Source: Leptospira borgpetersenii serovar Javanica (lineage in GTDB: Bacteria; Spirochaetota; Leptospiria; Leptospirales; Leptospiraceae). From it: 14,393 nt of DNA. The stretch lies in the NCBI RefSeq assembly GCF_003046425.1, contig NZ_QAJG01000009.1:150001-164393 (forward strand). The letters run 5' to 3'. Within the stretch, counting starts at the first letter, position 1; the number at the start of each line of letters is the position of its first letter. Below are positions 1-13,027 of this stretch, piece after piece. The position numbers and the translations under genes are program-made. The notes under the pieces were generated by a model. The model was given only the letters and a program-made list of their open reading frames with translations. It did not search any database and had not been told where the DNA came from.

Positions 1-386
1 ACCGCTTCCTTTCCGTCTTGATTTTCTTTCGGAACCGTCTTCACTTCGTTTTTCTTTTCTTCGGCATACTTATCTTGCCAAGAAGGACAGTATACTTCCA
101 CGGTCCTCGCAGTATAAAAAGGTCCCGCAAAAAAATGAATCAGGGTATCCGGGATCGTACGAACCATCTTCACTTCTCCGGGCAGATCCTGACAAGAAGC
201 CTCTTCACTGTCCGATAGAGAATAAACCCCGAAAAACGTATTCGCCTGTTTGTTTCTTTTTCCCGGAGGCGCGTGAATCGACGATAAAGGTTTGGAGTTT
301 TCCTTATGAACGATCACTGTGGAATGACATTCTACACAAAAACAAATCGTTAGACACAAACCTAACATTCTGATTAAGGATAACAT
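1..386 (-). CDS. Second Bor-like lipoprotein, 3' end cut off by window edge
   Basis: Reading the minus strand from the ATG at 386 gives 128 complete codons that stay open to the left edge, so the C-terminus is missing. The start is chosen because GGAGGTG lies about 5 nt upstream; the gene overlaps the stop of the preceding gene by 13 nt, which suggests translational coupling. An alternative ATG lies at 368. Residues 4-18 are hydrophobic and cysteine-rich, with C15, C17 and C20 all possible lipidation sites, so the lipobox is ambiguous. Residues 51-100 (TFFGVYSL, C65, V72, T77, FYTARTVEVYC) follow the spacing of the lambda Bor/Iss module, more divergently than the upstream gene does. After the terminal VEVYC, a charged Lys/Glu-rich tail (KYAEEKKNEVK) extends beyond where Bor proteins normally end. 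Bor in phage lambda is an outer-membrane lipoprotein linked to serum resistance; a similar role here is inference only. Confidence 0.7.
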   Translation of the reverse strand, partial: MLSLIRMLGLCLTICFCVECHSTVIVHKENSKPLSSIHAPPGKRNKQANTFFGVYSLSDSEEASCQDLPGEVKMVRTIPDTLIHFFAGPFYTARTVEVYCPSWQDKYAEEKKNEVKTVPKENQDGKEA

Positions 387-763
387 TCCACCTCCAAGGT
401 TTGGGGAGAATAGATCGTAAGAGTCAATTGTTCCCAAACCGCGTCCCAAAAAGAAGTGAACTGATGCGCCGATCTCGGTCCCACTTCCGGACAGTATTTC
501 GTTACGTCGACTATCTGTTCCGTAGGCAACAATCCGAAAAAATAGTACTTCTGGTGAATCGTATGGATCTTTCCGGGTTCTTCCTTTCTTGCCCTTTTCT
601 CTTCCATCACCCGCTTACATTCGTTCGAATTTTGATAGCCCTGACAGGCCTGAGGAAGACTTTGCGGAAATCGAATCCATGCGTGTCTGCATGTTCCTAA
701 AAAAAGAATGAATAAAATGTATATTAGTAATTTAAAATTTTTTGTTTTCAGAATGCTCTTCAT
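374..763 (-). CDS. Bor-family (lambda Bor/Iss-like) small lipoprotein
   Basis: This is a 129-residue protein. The N-terminus is basic (MKSILKTKNFK), followed by a hydrophobic stretch (LLIYILFILF) and a relaxed spirochaetal lipobox, LGTC, giving C25 as the probable lipidated residue. Residues 73-128 match the Bor layout: KYYFFGLLPTEQIVDVTKYC, then a polar stretch, then LTLTIYSPQTLEVEC. Lambda Bor has HHFFVSGIG, VDAAKIC and GIYTPLEARVYC at the same spacing. Bor and Iss are outer-membrane lipoproteins associated with survival in serum. The region between the lipid cysteine and the Bor module (residues 26-70) is specific to this protein and contains C40 and C49. The gene starts 18 nt after ligC; GGAGAAGGAG just upstream of the ATG is a strong ribosome binding site. 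Co-transcription with ligC is likely. The family call rests on motif spacing recalled from memory, not on an alignment search. Confidence 0.75.
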   Translation of the reverse strand: MKSILKTKNFKLLIYILFILFLGTCRHAWIRFPQSLPQACQGYQNSNECKRVMEEKRARKEEPGKIHTIHQKYYFFGLLPTEQIVDVTKYCPEVGPRSAHQFTSFWDAVWEQLTLTIYSPQTLEVECYP

Positions 764-781
764 TTTGAATTCTCCTTCTCC

Positions 782-3700
782 TCAATTCTGTTGACGATAC
801 GTCCGAACCGGAACTCCGTTTTTCCCAGCGCTGACGTAGATGTAGTTGATGCTTCCCGATGGAACCGAGACCGCCGAATAGATCTGTTGGACGTTTGTCG
901 CATCCGTCAGTCCGCTGCCCGCGATCTGGCTCCAAGACGCTGACGAAGATCCGGGATTGGCCGTGTTCGTTCTGTAGATTTTGATTCCGTTCGAATTGTC
1001 GTATCCGATGTAGAGATACGATCCGTTTTTCATCACCATCGTGATCGTTCGGTTGTTCGTATCTCCCATATTCGTGATTCCCGTTCCGTCGTCGCCTACC
1101 ACGGACCAATCCGCTGCGTCGCATTCGCTCGTGTTTCCCGATACGGTCGGATCGCATTTCCAGAGTTGCGCTCTTCGGTTCGTGGTCGTTCCATCCGTAC
1201 AACCCGCGACGGTTCCCGGCACGCTTCGGATTCCGAGCGCTTGCGAACTTTGAACGCAGACAGTTCTCGTTGCATAAAGGTTGTTGTTGAACTCGGCGAA
1301 TTGTGCAAAAGCTTTGTCCCCGGGAATCAAGTTGTAAAATTGACTCAACTCTAAAGAGAACCAATTGTTCGTCGGACTATTATGCCATTTCGTATTGGTT
1401 CTTGGTCCAATCTCCACCCAGTTCGAACAAGAATCGGGTCCTGTACAAGCCGCCGTAGGATCGGCCGTGGTAGAACGTATGATAGATCCGTTATGCCCTA
1501 CCGCGTGTAATCCCCCGTTTGCAGCGTAGATACGATTTTTAAATACGAACATAGAATCGACTCCGATATAATACCCCCAATTCGGATGTGCGTTATTATT
1601 GATTCCTAATAAACCCGTTGACGGTCCTCCGAAGTAAGGAAGGAAATCGATCCGGACTCTTTTGCCTTTGGTTCCGTCAAACGCATCGCAGTTGGAACCG
1701 GGAGTACAGAATCCGGTTCCGGAATCCGCAGAGTTGAAGGTTACGAATCCGAAATCAGGTGCGTTTAGTCCCCCGAACAATCCGACCCCGTCGTTACTAG
1801 ATTTCGCAAAACCGGCAAACACTCTATTGTTGAGAACCGTCAACGAGGAAGTTCCAGCGGTCAAAGCCCCCGTGATCGAGCCGAGATCCATGTATTTGAA
1901 ACTCATGTTGGAAGAAGGATCTGCGGAATAATACAGATAATCGAAAAAGTATTGTCCGAGTCCATCCGCTATGGTTCTCGCTCCTGCGACAAAAAGATAA
2001 GATACACCGGAAAGAACTCCCGTAACGAACACTCCTCTTCCACTTTCGTTATCCGGACCGCATCCAAGAGAAAGGGTTCCGTTGTTTGAGGTACATCCGG
2101 AATGTCCTAATGTTACGTAAGGCGGAATCGTGATCAAATTCTCCCGAGAAGAAGCGGTATTCAAACTTACATTCGTCGGATCACCATCCTGGGCGGTCGT
2201 ATCCTTTTCAAAGGAGAATTGAACCGATTCGGGAGCGCTTCCGTCATAAGCGAACCTGAGTGCTCCGTTTCCGGAATTGTTCGGCCCCGAATAAATTTTA
2301 GAATTGAAATCCATGAGATATCCGAACGTGGACGAGTTCGGATCGATGGAAACCGGTCCATCCGCAAAGTTTACGGGAGAAGTTCCACATCCTAAGAAGG
2401 AAGCTCTATCTCTCGGAGAAGATTGAAGATTCTCCGTATCCAAAGAATTTCGAATTGATCCCCAACTTGTGTTGTCAAATCCATCTCCGGCTACAGAATC
2501 TGCGGCAATGATAGTATATTGTGCGCCCGTTTGCACTAGATTGTGTACGACGCAGACTTTTGCGGAATCGGCTGTCGCTCCGTTACAAACAATTCCATCC
2601 AACATCTTAACGCTATTGATCGTTCCCAGATCGCTTGCGCCGATAATTTTGTAACGACTCGCACATTCCGTAGAACCGGTACATTCCACAGAACCTGAAA
2701 CGTTATTTCCGGACTTAGGGGTTTTGGAGAAATTCAGGATTACCGAGTTGGAATTCGCACAGGAAGCGGAAACGATTTTGATCTGCTCCTGTCCTAAAAA
2801 GTCACCATAGTTCGCACAACCCAAATTGTTCGGACTAGTGGAAAGATCCTGTACCCCCGACTTATTCACTATAATCGTATAAGGAACATTAGACGTTTGA
2901 GAAGACCCGAGTGTTAAAACGAATACAGACCCGCTTCCGCTCACAGAAGAGACGGTAATCACGGAAAAAGTAGAAGTAAAGTTACTGTTGTCCGAACAAC
3001 TTCCGCTCACAGAGGACGTAAGAGCCAATTTGTAATTGGCCGCAACTTTAGCCTGAACTTCGTTTACGTTTTCCGAATATGTGATCCTCACCGTAGAAGG
3101 AGTCAAAGCCACTACGTTCGCGACCGTCGGAGCAATCGCATCCAAAAAGATCACGGACAAAGAAGTATTTCCGCTAATGCTTCCGAGAATTGAAGTGATC
3201 GTCACGGCTCCAGCCGCAATTCCCGTGACCTTACCTTCCGTTCCGAAAGCGTTGCTCACCGTTCCCAGAGTTGTGTCGGAAGAAGTCCAAGTCACTTGGG
3301 TCGTCAGGTCCTGCATCGTTCCATCGGAGTACGTTCCCGTAGCCGTAAAATTTTTCGTTTGTGTCATATAAACAAAGCTGTTCGTAGGACCTACTGAAAT
3401 AGAAACAAGTACGGCGGCTGTAACGGTTAGGCTTGTAGAATTGGAAATCGCTCCCAGAGTCGCGGTAATCGTGGTCGTTCCGGTAGAAACGGTAGAAACG
3501 AAACCTTCGTGACCGCTCGCGTTACTGATCGTAGCAATGGAAGTATTCGAAGAAATCCAAGTCACTTGAGACGTGACGTCTAATGTCGTAGAATCCGAAT
3601 ACACACCGATCGCAGTGTACGCCTTCGTGTTTCCTTTTGCCATGCTGATATCAGCAGGCGAAACCTGAATCAAATTCAAAACCGCCCCCGTCACTGTTAC

Positions 3701-6646
3701 GTTCGTGTTCGCACTCGACGTTCCTCCTAAAGACGCGGAAATGTTAGTAGAACCCGTATCGACCGCCGTCATTCTTCCTTGAGTTCCGCTCGCGTTGCTA
3801 ATCGTAACGGCGGAAGTATTCGAAGAAATCCAAGTCACTTGAGATGTCAGATCTCTGGATGAACCGTCCGTATAATGACCCGTCGCTACAAAGTTTTGAT
3901 TTAACCCCTTCGCGATGTTGAAAGAAGAAGTCGGAGCGATTGTGATGCTCGTTAAAATTGCGTTTGTAACTGTAAGGACGCTCGGATCGGAAGTCACCGG
4001 GCCCAAACTCGCGCTGATATTAGTCGATCCCGCTTGAAGCATCGTCGCCTTACCGTTCGATCCCGAAGCGTTACTGATCGTCGCAACAGACGGAATAGAA
4101 GAAGCCCAAGTTACGGAATCGGATAGATTCTGATTGCTACCGTCCGAATAAATACCCGTAGCGGTAAAATCCTGAGTCAAACCGTTGGCAACGCTCGGAT
4201 GAGTGGGATCGATCTGAATGCTGGCCAAGTTCGGAGCAATTACGGTAAGATCGGCAAATCCGCTCACCCCACCGAGAGTTGCAGTGATCCTTGAAGTCCC
4301 CGTGGTACTGCTTCCGTTTGCGGGAGAATTCATCAGTTTCTTTTTAGGACCGGCTTCTAAAATCCCAAGCTGGATCACATTTGTTTGAGAACTATCCCAA
4401 ACAACTTGATCACTGATATTCAAATTGCTACCGTCGGAAAAAACACCGGTCGCGATTGCCCTGGTAAATGTACCTTTCGCAATCGGAGAATCTTCCAAGG
4501 TCACTTGAATGGAATCCAAAACTGCGACGGTCACCGTAAAATTGATCGTAGCGGAAACTCCTCCCAACGAAGCGCTGATTTGAGTTGTTCCCTGTGTGAC
4601 ACCGGTTGTTTGTCCCTGCCTACCCACAGCGTTGTCTACGGAAGCGATGGAAGAATCCACACTCGTCCAGGCAACAGAAGTAGTTAAATCCTGAGTATTT
4701 CCATCCGAATAGGTTCCCGTCGCGGTAAGATTCAAACTTCTTCCACCTGCAATCGAAGGAAGAGCCGGAGTGATCGTGATCGAATTTAAAACCGCATTTG
4801 TGACAGTAAGAACCGTAGAGGAAGAATTAATAACGCCTAACGTGGCAGAAATATTCGTAGTCCCAGCAGAAGAACCTAAGGCAATTCCTTCAGAACCCGA
4901 AGCATTACTAATCGTGGCTCGATTTGTGCTAGAAGAATTCCAAGTCACTTGAGACGTTAAATTCTGATTGCTACCGTCCGTATAAACTCCTGTAGCAGTG
5001 AAAGGAACCGTAAGACCGGTCGCAACCGAAGGATTTGTCGGAGAGACTTCAAGCGAAGTTAAAGTTGCCGCAGTTACCGAGATATCCGTATACGAGGAAA
5101 TCGCTTCCAAAGTAGTCGTGATTCTTGCCGTACCCAAACCTCCAGAGGAAGGAGACTGCATTTCTCGTTTCGGAACCGCATTCAAGTTCGCGATTTGCAA
5201 GATGGAAGAATTAGAACTACTCCAAGCGACCTGATCGCTGATGTTTTGAGAAGAACCGTCCGAGTAAACTCCGACCGCCTGAACGAACGTAGACGTGCCT
5301 CGGGCAATCGAAGAAGAATCGGAAGCCACCTGAATCGATACTAAAACAGCGTTCGTGACATCTAAAGAAATAGTACTGTCCACTCCTCCGATCCCCGCGG
5401 TGATATTTGTAGTACCAACTCCGATTCCTGTAATTCTACCGGCTAAACCCGCGGAGTTATCCACAGTAGCGACACTCGCCAAAGAACTGGACCAAGTTAC
5501 TTGATTTGTGATATCGGAAACCGTACCATCCGAAAAAATTCCAGTTGCGGTCGAAAACAAAGTTCTTCCTTTAGCAACGCTTGGATTCGCAGGAGTAATC
5601 GTAATACTTGTAAGAACCGCCGAAGTAACGTTAACCTGGGTTTGACCAGTAATCGCGCCTAAAGTGGCCGTGATACTCGCAGAGCCTGGAGATTGTGTAG
5701 TGAGAAAACCTTTGGAGAACGCAGAGTTATCCACAGTAGCGACGGTTGTATTTAAAGAAGCCCAAGAAACTTGATTTGTCAGATCCTGAGTGGATTGGTT
5801 ACTGTAGGTTCCAATTGCGGTATACTGTTGCACTTTACCGAGAGCATAACTAGCATTTACAGGAGTCACGGCGATCGAACTTAAGGTTGCGGAACTTACC
5901 GTAATGGTCAAACTGGAAGTGATACCATGGTACGAACCAGTAATCGAAGCGGAACCTGGAGAAATTCCTGAAACAAGACCAGTGGAATTCACTCCAACAA
6001 TGGAAGATTGAGTGACGTTCCAAGACGTATCGGGATCGGAAGTCAAAACCTGTGTATTTCCATCTGAAAAAATTCCTTCTAATTTGCATTGGCGATCGAT
6101 TCCCACCGGTAAGATATTTCCCTGATTGACACAGGTAACGATCAGATTGGACAAAACAGAAGATGTAACGGTTAATGTAGAAGAAGCGATCTTTCCTTGA
6201 AACGCAACGTTTACGTTTCCGGAACCGAGATTCATCCCTTTGAACTGAGATAGAGTTAACAACTTGAGAATGCTTGAATCCGTAGAGGACCAAACTCCTT
6301 CCGAAGAAATATCTCGATGAGTATTGTTTTTATAGATAGCGATCGCATTTAAATACACAGAGGTTCCCCGAGCCAAACTCGAAGAAGGGGATGAAATTTC
6401 GATTCGATCCAATTCAATTTCGGCTTGATCCGATTCAAGCAGATCGTTTACTCCTAGAAAGAGCATCCAAAAAGAATTGTTGGCTCCTCCTTTTTTACCC
6501 GCCAGTAAACCGGGAGCGCCTGAAAAAATCGGCCAAGCCGCGCAAGTTTCCAAAAAGAATAAACTGAATGTGAGGAAAAGAATCGAGGTAAGTTTAAAGA
6601 AGAATCGTGTTTTTTTATCTTTGGATTTGTTAATCTTCTCAGCCAT
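782..6646 (-). CDS. ligC: LigC, Ig-like repeat surface lipoprotein (1,954 aa)
   Basis: The protein has a long basic N-region (KINKSKDKKTR), a hydrophobic core (about residues 17-32) and a lipobox LETC with C35. CAAWPIF...LLAGKKGG follows and resembles the mature N-terminus of LigB. Residues about 81-1167 form twelve tandem bacterial Ig-like (Big) domains of about 90 residues, each with the TATGxYSDG...LTxQVTWxSS...ASxxNA pattern. From about 1168 there is a non-repetitive C-terminal region of about 790 residues. It begins with a segment like an SbsA/Big_5 Ig domain (APTVANVVAL...ITYSENVNEV) and continues as a Gly/Asn-rich, Cys-containing beta-type region with recurring NNRVFAG, KNRIYAA and NNNLYAT motifs. 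LigA and LigB are exposed adhesins that bind host matrix and complement regulators; LigC's role is less clear and the gene is reported as disrupted in some strains. Here it is open throughout. Start: ATG 6646 with AAAGGG about 9 nt upstream. Confidence 0.92.
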   Translation of the reverse strand: MAEKINKSKDKKTRFFFKLTSILFLTFSLFFLETCAAWPIFSGAPGLLAGKKGGANNSFWMLFLGVNDLLESDQAEIELDRIEISSPSSSLARGTSVYLNAIAIYKNNTHRDISSEGVWSSTDSSILKLLTLSQFKGMNLGSGNVNVAFQGKIASSTLTVTSSVLSNLIVTCVNQGNILPVGIDRQCKLEGIFSDGNTQVLTSDPDTSWNVTQSSIVGVNSTGLVSGISPGSASITGSYHGITSSLTITVSSATLSSIAVTPVNASYALGKVQQYTAIGTYSNQSTQDLTNQVSWASLNTTVATVDNSAFSKGFLTTQSPGSASITATLGAITGQTQVNVTSAVLTSITITPANPSVAKGRTLFSTATGIFSDGTVSDITNQVTWSSSLASVATVDNSAGLAGRITGIGVGTTNITAGIGGVDSTISLDVTNAVLVSIQVASDSSSIARGTSTFVQAVGVYSDGSSQNISDQVAWSSSNSSILQIANLNAVPKREMQSPSSGGLGTARITTTLEAISSYTDISVTAATLTSLEVSPTNPSVATGLTVPFTATGVYTDGSNQNLTSQVTWNSSSTNRATISNASGSEGIALGSSAGTTNISATLGVINSSSTVLTVTNAVLNSITITPALPSIAGGRSLNLTATGTYSDGNTQDLTTSVAWTSVDSSIASVDNAVGRQGQTTGVTQGTTQISASLGGVSATINFTVTVAVLDSIQVTLEDSPIAKGTFTRAIATGVFSDGSNLNISDQVVWDSSQTNVIQLGILEAGPKKKLMNSPANGSSTTGTSRITATLGGVSGFADLTVIAPNLASIQIDPTHPSVANGLTQDFTATGIYSDGSNQNLSDSVTWASSIPSVATISNASGSNGKATMLQAGSTNISASLGPVTSDPSVLTVTNAILTSITIAPTSSFNIAKGLNQNFVATGHYTDGSSRDLTSQVTWISSNTSAVTISNASGTQGRMTAVDTGSTNISASLGGTSSANTNVTVTGAVLNLIQVSPADISMAKGNTKAYTAIGVYSDSTTLDVTSQVTWISSNTSIATISNASGHEGFVSTVSTGTTTITATLGAISNSTSLTVTAAVLVSISVGPTNSFVYMTQTKNFTATGTYSDGTMQDLTTQVTWTSSDTTLGTVSNAFGTEGKVTGIAAGAVTITSILGSISGNTSLSVIFLDAIAPTVANVVALTPSTVRITYSENVNEVQAKVAANYKLALTSSVSGSCSDNSNFTSTFSVITVSSVSGSGSVFVLTLGSSQTSNVPYTIIVNKSGVQDLSTSPNNLGCANYGDFLGQEQIKIVSASCANSNSVILNFSKTPKSGNNVSGSVECTGSTECASRYKIIGASDLGTINSVKMLDGIVCNGATADSAKVCVVHNLVQTGAQYTIIAADSVAGDGFDNTSWGSIRNSLDTENLQSSPRDRASFLGCGTSPVNFADGPVSIDPNSSTFGYLMDFNSKIYSGPNNSGNGALRFAYDGSAPESVQFSFEKDTTAQDGDPTNVSLNTASSRENLITIPPYVTLGHSGCTSNNGTLSLGCGPDNESGRGVFVTGVLSGVSYLFVAGARTIADGLGQYFFDYLYYSADPSSNMSFKYMDLGSITGALTAGTSSLTVLNNRVFAGFAKSSNDGVGLFGGLNAPDFGFVTFNSADSGTGFCTPGSNCDAFDGTKGKRVRIDFLPYFGGPSTGLLGINNNAHPNWGYYIGVDSMFVFKNRIYAANGGLHAVGHNGSIIRSTTADPTAACTGPDSCSNWVEIGPRTNTKWHNSPTNNWFSLELSQFYNLIPGDKAFAQFAEFNNNLYATRTVCVQSSQALGIRSVPGTVAGCTDGTTTNRRAQLWKCDPTVSGNTSECDAADWSVVGDDGTGITNMGDTNNRTITMVMKNGSYLYIGYDNSNGIKIYRTNTANPGSSSASWSQIAGSGLTDATNVQQIYSAVSVPSGSINYIYVSAGKNGVPVRTYRQQN
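3146..6406 (-). repeat. Twelve tandem Ig-like (Big) domain repeats within ligC
   Basis: Twelve consecutive units of about 85-97 codons each begin with a short beta strand such as ITITP or IQVSP, continue through TATGxYSDG and QVTWxSS, and end NISATLG...LTVTNAVLxS. Units 5, 8 and 11 begin IQV, whereas 4, 7 and 10 begin ITI. Units 6 and 9 share NPSVA/HPSVA, DGSNQNL and the ending VLTVTNA. Units 5 and 8 are longer than the rest because of a Lys/Ser/Gly-rich insertion (PKREMQSPSSGG and PKKKLMNSPANG). Boundaries are estimated from the translation and are good to a few codons. Confidence 0.85.
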
Positions 6647-6773
6647 CGCCGTAACCCTTTAATAAAAGACTTAAAAATACGACATGAAGCGGAGATAACG
6701 CATAATATCCGCAATCAAAAACAAATAATACTTCTGCACTGCAAATAACAAATTATCATAATATTTCTGCAAT

Positions 6774-6802
6774 AGAATAGAACGCAGGGCACACTTTAAC
6801 AA
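6774..6802 (-). promoter_or_regulatory. Candidate promoter of the ligC unit
   Basis: On the minus strand a TTGTTA box (6797-6802) and a TATTCT box (6774-6779) are separated by exactly 17 nt. This would give a leader of roughly 120 nt before the ligC start at 6646. In sequence this AT-rich, chance matches are frequent, and each box matches its consensus at only four of six positions. No operator is visible. Confidence 0.2.
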
Positions 6803-7017
6803 AATAATAACCACAAATAATACAAAGTAAATAATTTTTTGACAAAAATTGCACAAAGAGATTGCAAAAAGAAGTTCGATAAAACGTTAAACACTTTGAA
6901 CGAGCAAGAGATTGTCCAAAACATCGCTATAAATATAATCGCAAATTTTTCACAAACTAAGAGATTCCCGCAGTTCATGTCCCTTTGGTAGTTTATCGGC
7001 TTTTAAATGGGTCTATC

Positions 7018-7045
7018 GTTGGAACACTCCCGTAGGAGTTCTTAC
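7018..7045. repeat. Short dispersed imperfect palindrome, copy 1
   Basis: GTTGGAACACTC, then CCGTAGGAGTTC, ends in a decayed arm (TTAC instead of CAAC). It differs from the copy at 14233-14260 by one loop base and two bases of the right arm, and both are preceded by TATC. The intact copy can form an 8-bp stem GTTGGAAC/GTTCCAAC around a 12-nt loop. Two near-identical copies 7 kb apart in unrelated spacers indicate a dispersed repeat family. Confidence 0.6.
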
Positions 7046-7655
7046 ATTTTTGTTAAACTCAAGCCGTCTCGCTTCTATTGGCGCTCGACAGGGTTCGGGA
7101 CAAACTATAAGAAAAAACAGCAGACTCGTTCCGTATTTTGACAAACGACAAAGAATGATTTTAATATTAAAAGTACATAAAATAATAAATAGACTTAAAA
7201 AAATGGATAAAATTACAAGAATTGAATATATTTTAGAAAAAATACTATGAGAAGTAAATCAAAGAATCAATTTTAGTCTCATTTCTCAAAAAAGCAAAAT
7301 AGAGTTTTTGAAACTTATCCCGTTTTGGAGGTGCCGGGAATAAGAAGCATACCCAACGAATGAACATCCTTATGAAATTGGACATCTGGTACAGTATTGT
7401 TTGAGAAACCCTATTGAGAGAATCCTTTACAAAACATCGATACGGATATTGCAACGAACATCAAACATACTTTCTTCTATGTTTGTGTCGGGCTCTCCCA
7501 CTATATTTTACATAAGATCGTACTACAAAATATAGCAAAAATCGACTCTGAACCTCACTGTTTTAAAAAACCTTGTATCAATCATTATGAATCATATCAT
7601 ATATTTTATCCTACAAATCTCGGCTATTCAGATCTCGTGAATTTTAGTAGAAACC

Positions 7656-7733
7656 CACCTTTTAAATGTAGAATTCCTGACACCTTTTATATCACAGACA
7701 GTAAAACAAACAACAAGTATCCGACACCTTTTA
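7656..7733. repeat. Three short CACCTTTTA direct repeats
   Basis: CACCTTTTAAA occurs at 7656-7666, GACACCTTTTA at 7679-7689 and GACACCTTTTA again at 7723-7733. Spacing between copies is irregular (about 25 and 44 nt). The repeats are too short and irregular for a CRISPR array. They could be sites for a DNA-binding protein or chance in AT-rich DNA. Confidence 0.3.
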
Positions 7734-8584
7734 AAATCCAGCTCGATCAAAAGATTTGTGCCTAAGTTTATACAAAGGCAAAGATCGAAGAAATAAATGT
7801 AAATGTCTTTAATAGGTTTGTAAAAGATTTAATTTTTTCGTAGCATTTCTGGAACGCAGATAAAAACAATTAAGAACAAGAACATTCAAATTCACCTATC
7901 TATTGCCCGGAAGTAAATTCCACACAGACAAAACAAAATTTGCAAATTATTGTTCCGACAACAAACATCGTAGTAGAATACTTACAACCCTACCCTGGGA
8001 TACGGGGAAAATAGGAAGAATTTCTTGGAGAAAAATCGAGTTTTTACGATTTATCTTTTCAATGGCAGAGCACAAAAACTGACTTCCAAAAAAACAATTT
8101 CGAAATTTTTAGCATCCAGTTTTATTATTACGAAAATGTAATATATACTTGAAAATTTACACAAACAAGTTTTCGCTCTGAACGATCCTTCGACTCTTGG
8201 AAAAACGACTCCTCAATAACTGCAAAGATTCGTCCTATTATTGACTTTACGGATAAATTCCATTCTGCATTTGAATTCTAAAATTTTAACCTTAGAAAAC
8301 AAATCTAAAGAGAAACCCGCACATTGTACACTTTTTAAGCAGGTGTTACAATATCAATGAACCGGAAATACACCCTTATGTATAGAAATACAAAATTGTT
8401 TTTAAAATACTGTAAATCTACATCGAATCAGAATGGCTAATAAATTGCTTTCATCCGTTCCGCTTCAAATCCTTTCAAAACGCAATGGAACTTGAAAAGA
8501 AATAGAGTGACGAACCGTATCTTGAAAAGACAACCGTCGATCTCTTTTTTAATACAACGTTTTAAAAATTATCCAATATTTGTT

Positions 8585-8624
<40 letters not shown>

Positions 8625-8651
8625 TGGCCCGCGAAACGGCGATAATCAACC

Positions 8652-10142
<1,491 letters not shown>

Positions 10143-10143
10143 A

Positions 10144-12599
<2,456 letters not shown>

Positions 12600-12609
12600 G
12601 AAAACAAAA

Positions 12610-13008
<399 letters not shown>

Positions 13009-13027
13009 TCGCATTCGTTCACCCAGT

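Noticed and set aside
18..218. 66-codon plus-strand frame at the left edge, and 401-700 plus strand
   Set aside because: They are antisense to the two Bor-like genes, whose minus-strand frames have motifs, ribosome binding sites and tight spacing.
732..1364. 210-codon open frame on the minus strand overlapping the 3' end of ligC
   Set aside because: It is an out-of-frame shadow of the ligC C-terminal region, rich in Arg and low-complexity, with no ribosome binding site or known domain.
4385..4687. 100-codon plus-strand frame antisense to ligC, and similar plus-strand frames at 1662-1931, 3081-3371 and 4998-5234
   Set aside because: These are complements of the repeat-coding region. They recur because the Ig repeats recur and have no independent coding signals.
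5850..6293. 147-codon open frame on the minus strand inside ligC
   Set aside because: It is a shadow frame of Ig domains 2-3 with an unnatural Phe/Arg/Tyr-rich composition.
3140..6400. Regular spacing of similar DNA (about 270 nt period) as a possible repeat array of another kind
   Set aside because: The period equals one Ig-like domain and the frame is open throughout, so this is protein repeat structure, not CRISPR or satellite DNA.
6647..6802. RNA thermometer or riboswitch in the ligC leader
   Set aside because: Temperature and osmolarity control is known for other lig genes, but I see no convincing stem sequestering the ligC ribosome binding site here.
7050..7250. 66-codon plus-strand frame next to the palindrome at 7018
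   Set aside because: No ribosome binding site or domain is visible, and the second half is AT-driven Lys/Ile. It could be a relic, but I cannot support it as a gene.
7245..7454. 69-codon minus-strand frame
   Set aside because: No ribosome binding site, no recognised domain and no neighbouring gene that it could belong to.
7656..7733. CACCTTTTA repeats as a CRISPR-like array
   Set aside because: Repeat units are only 9-11 nt and spacing is irregular, with no cas genes nearby.
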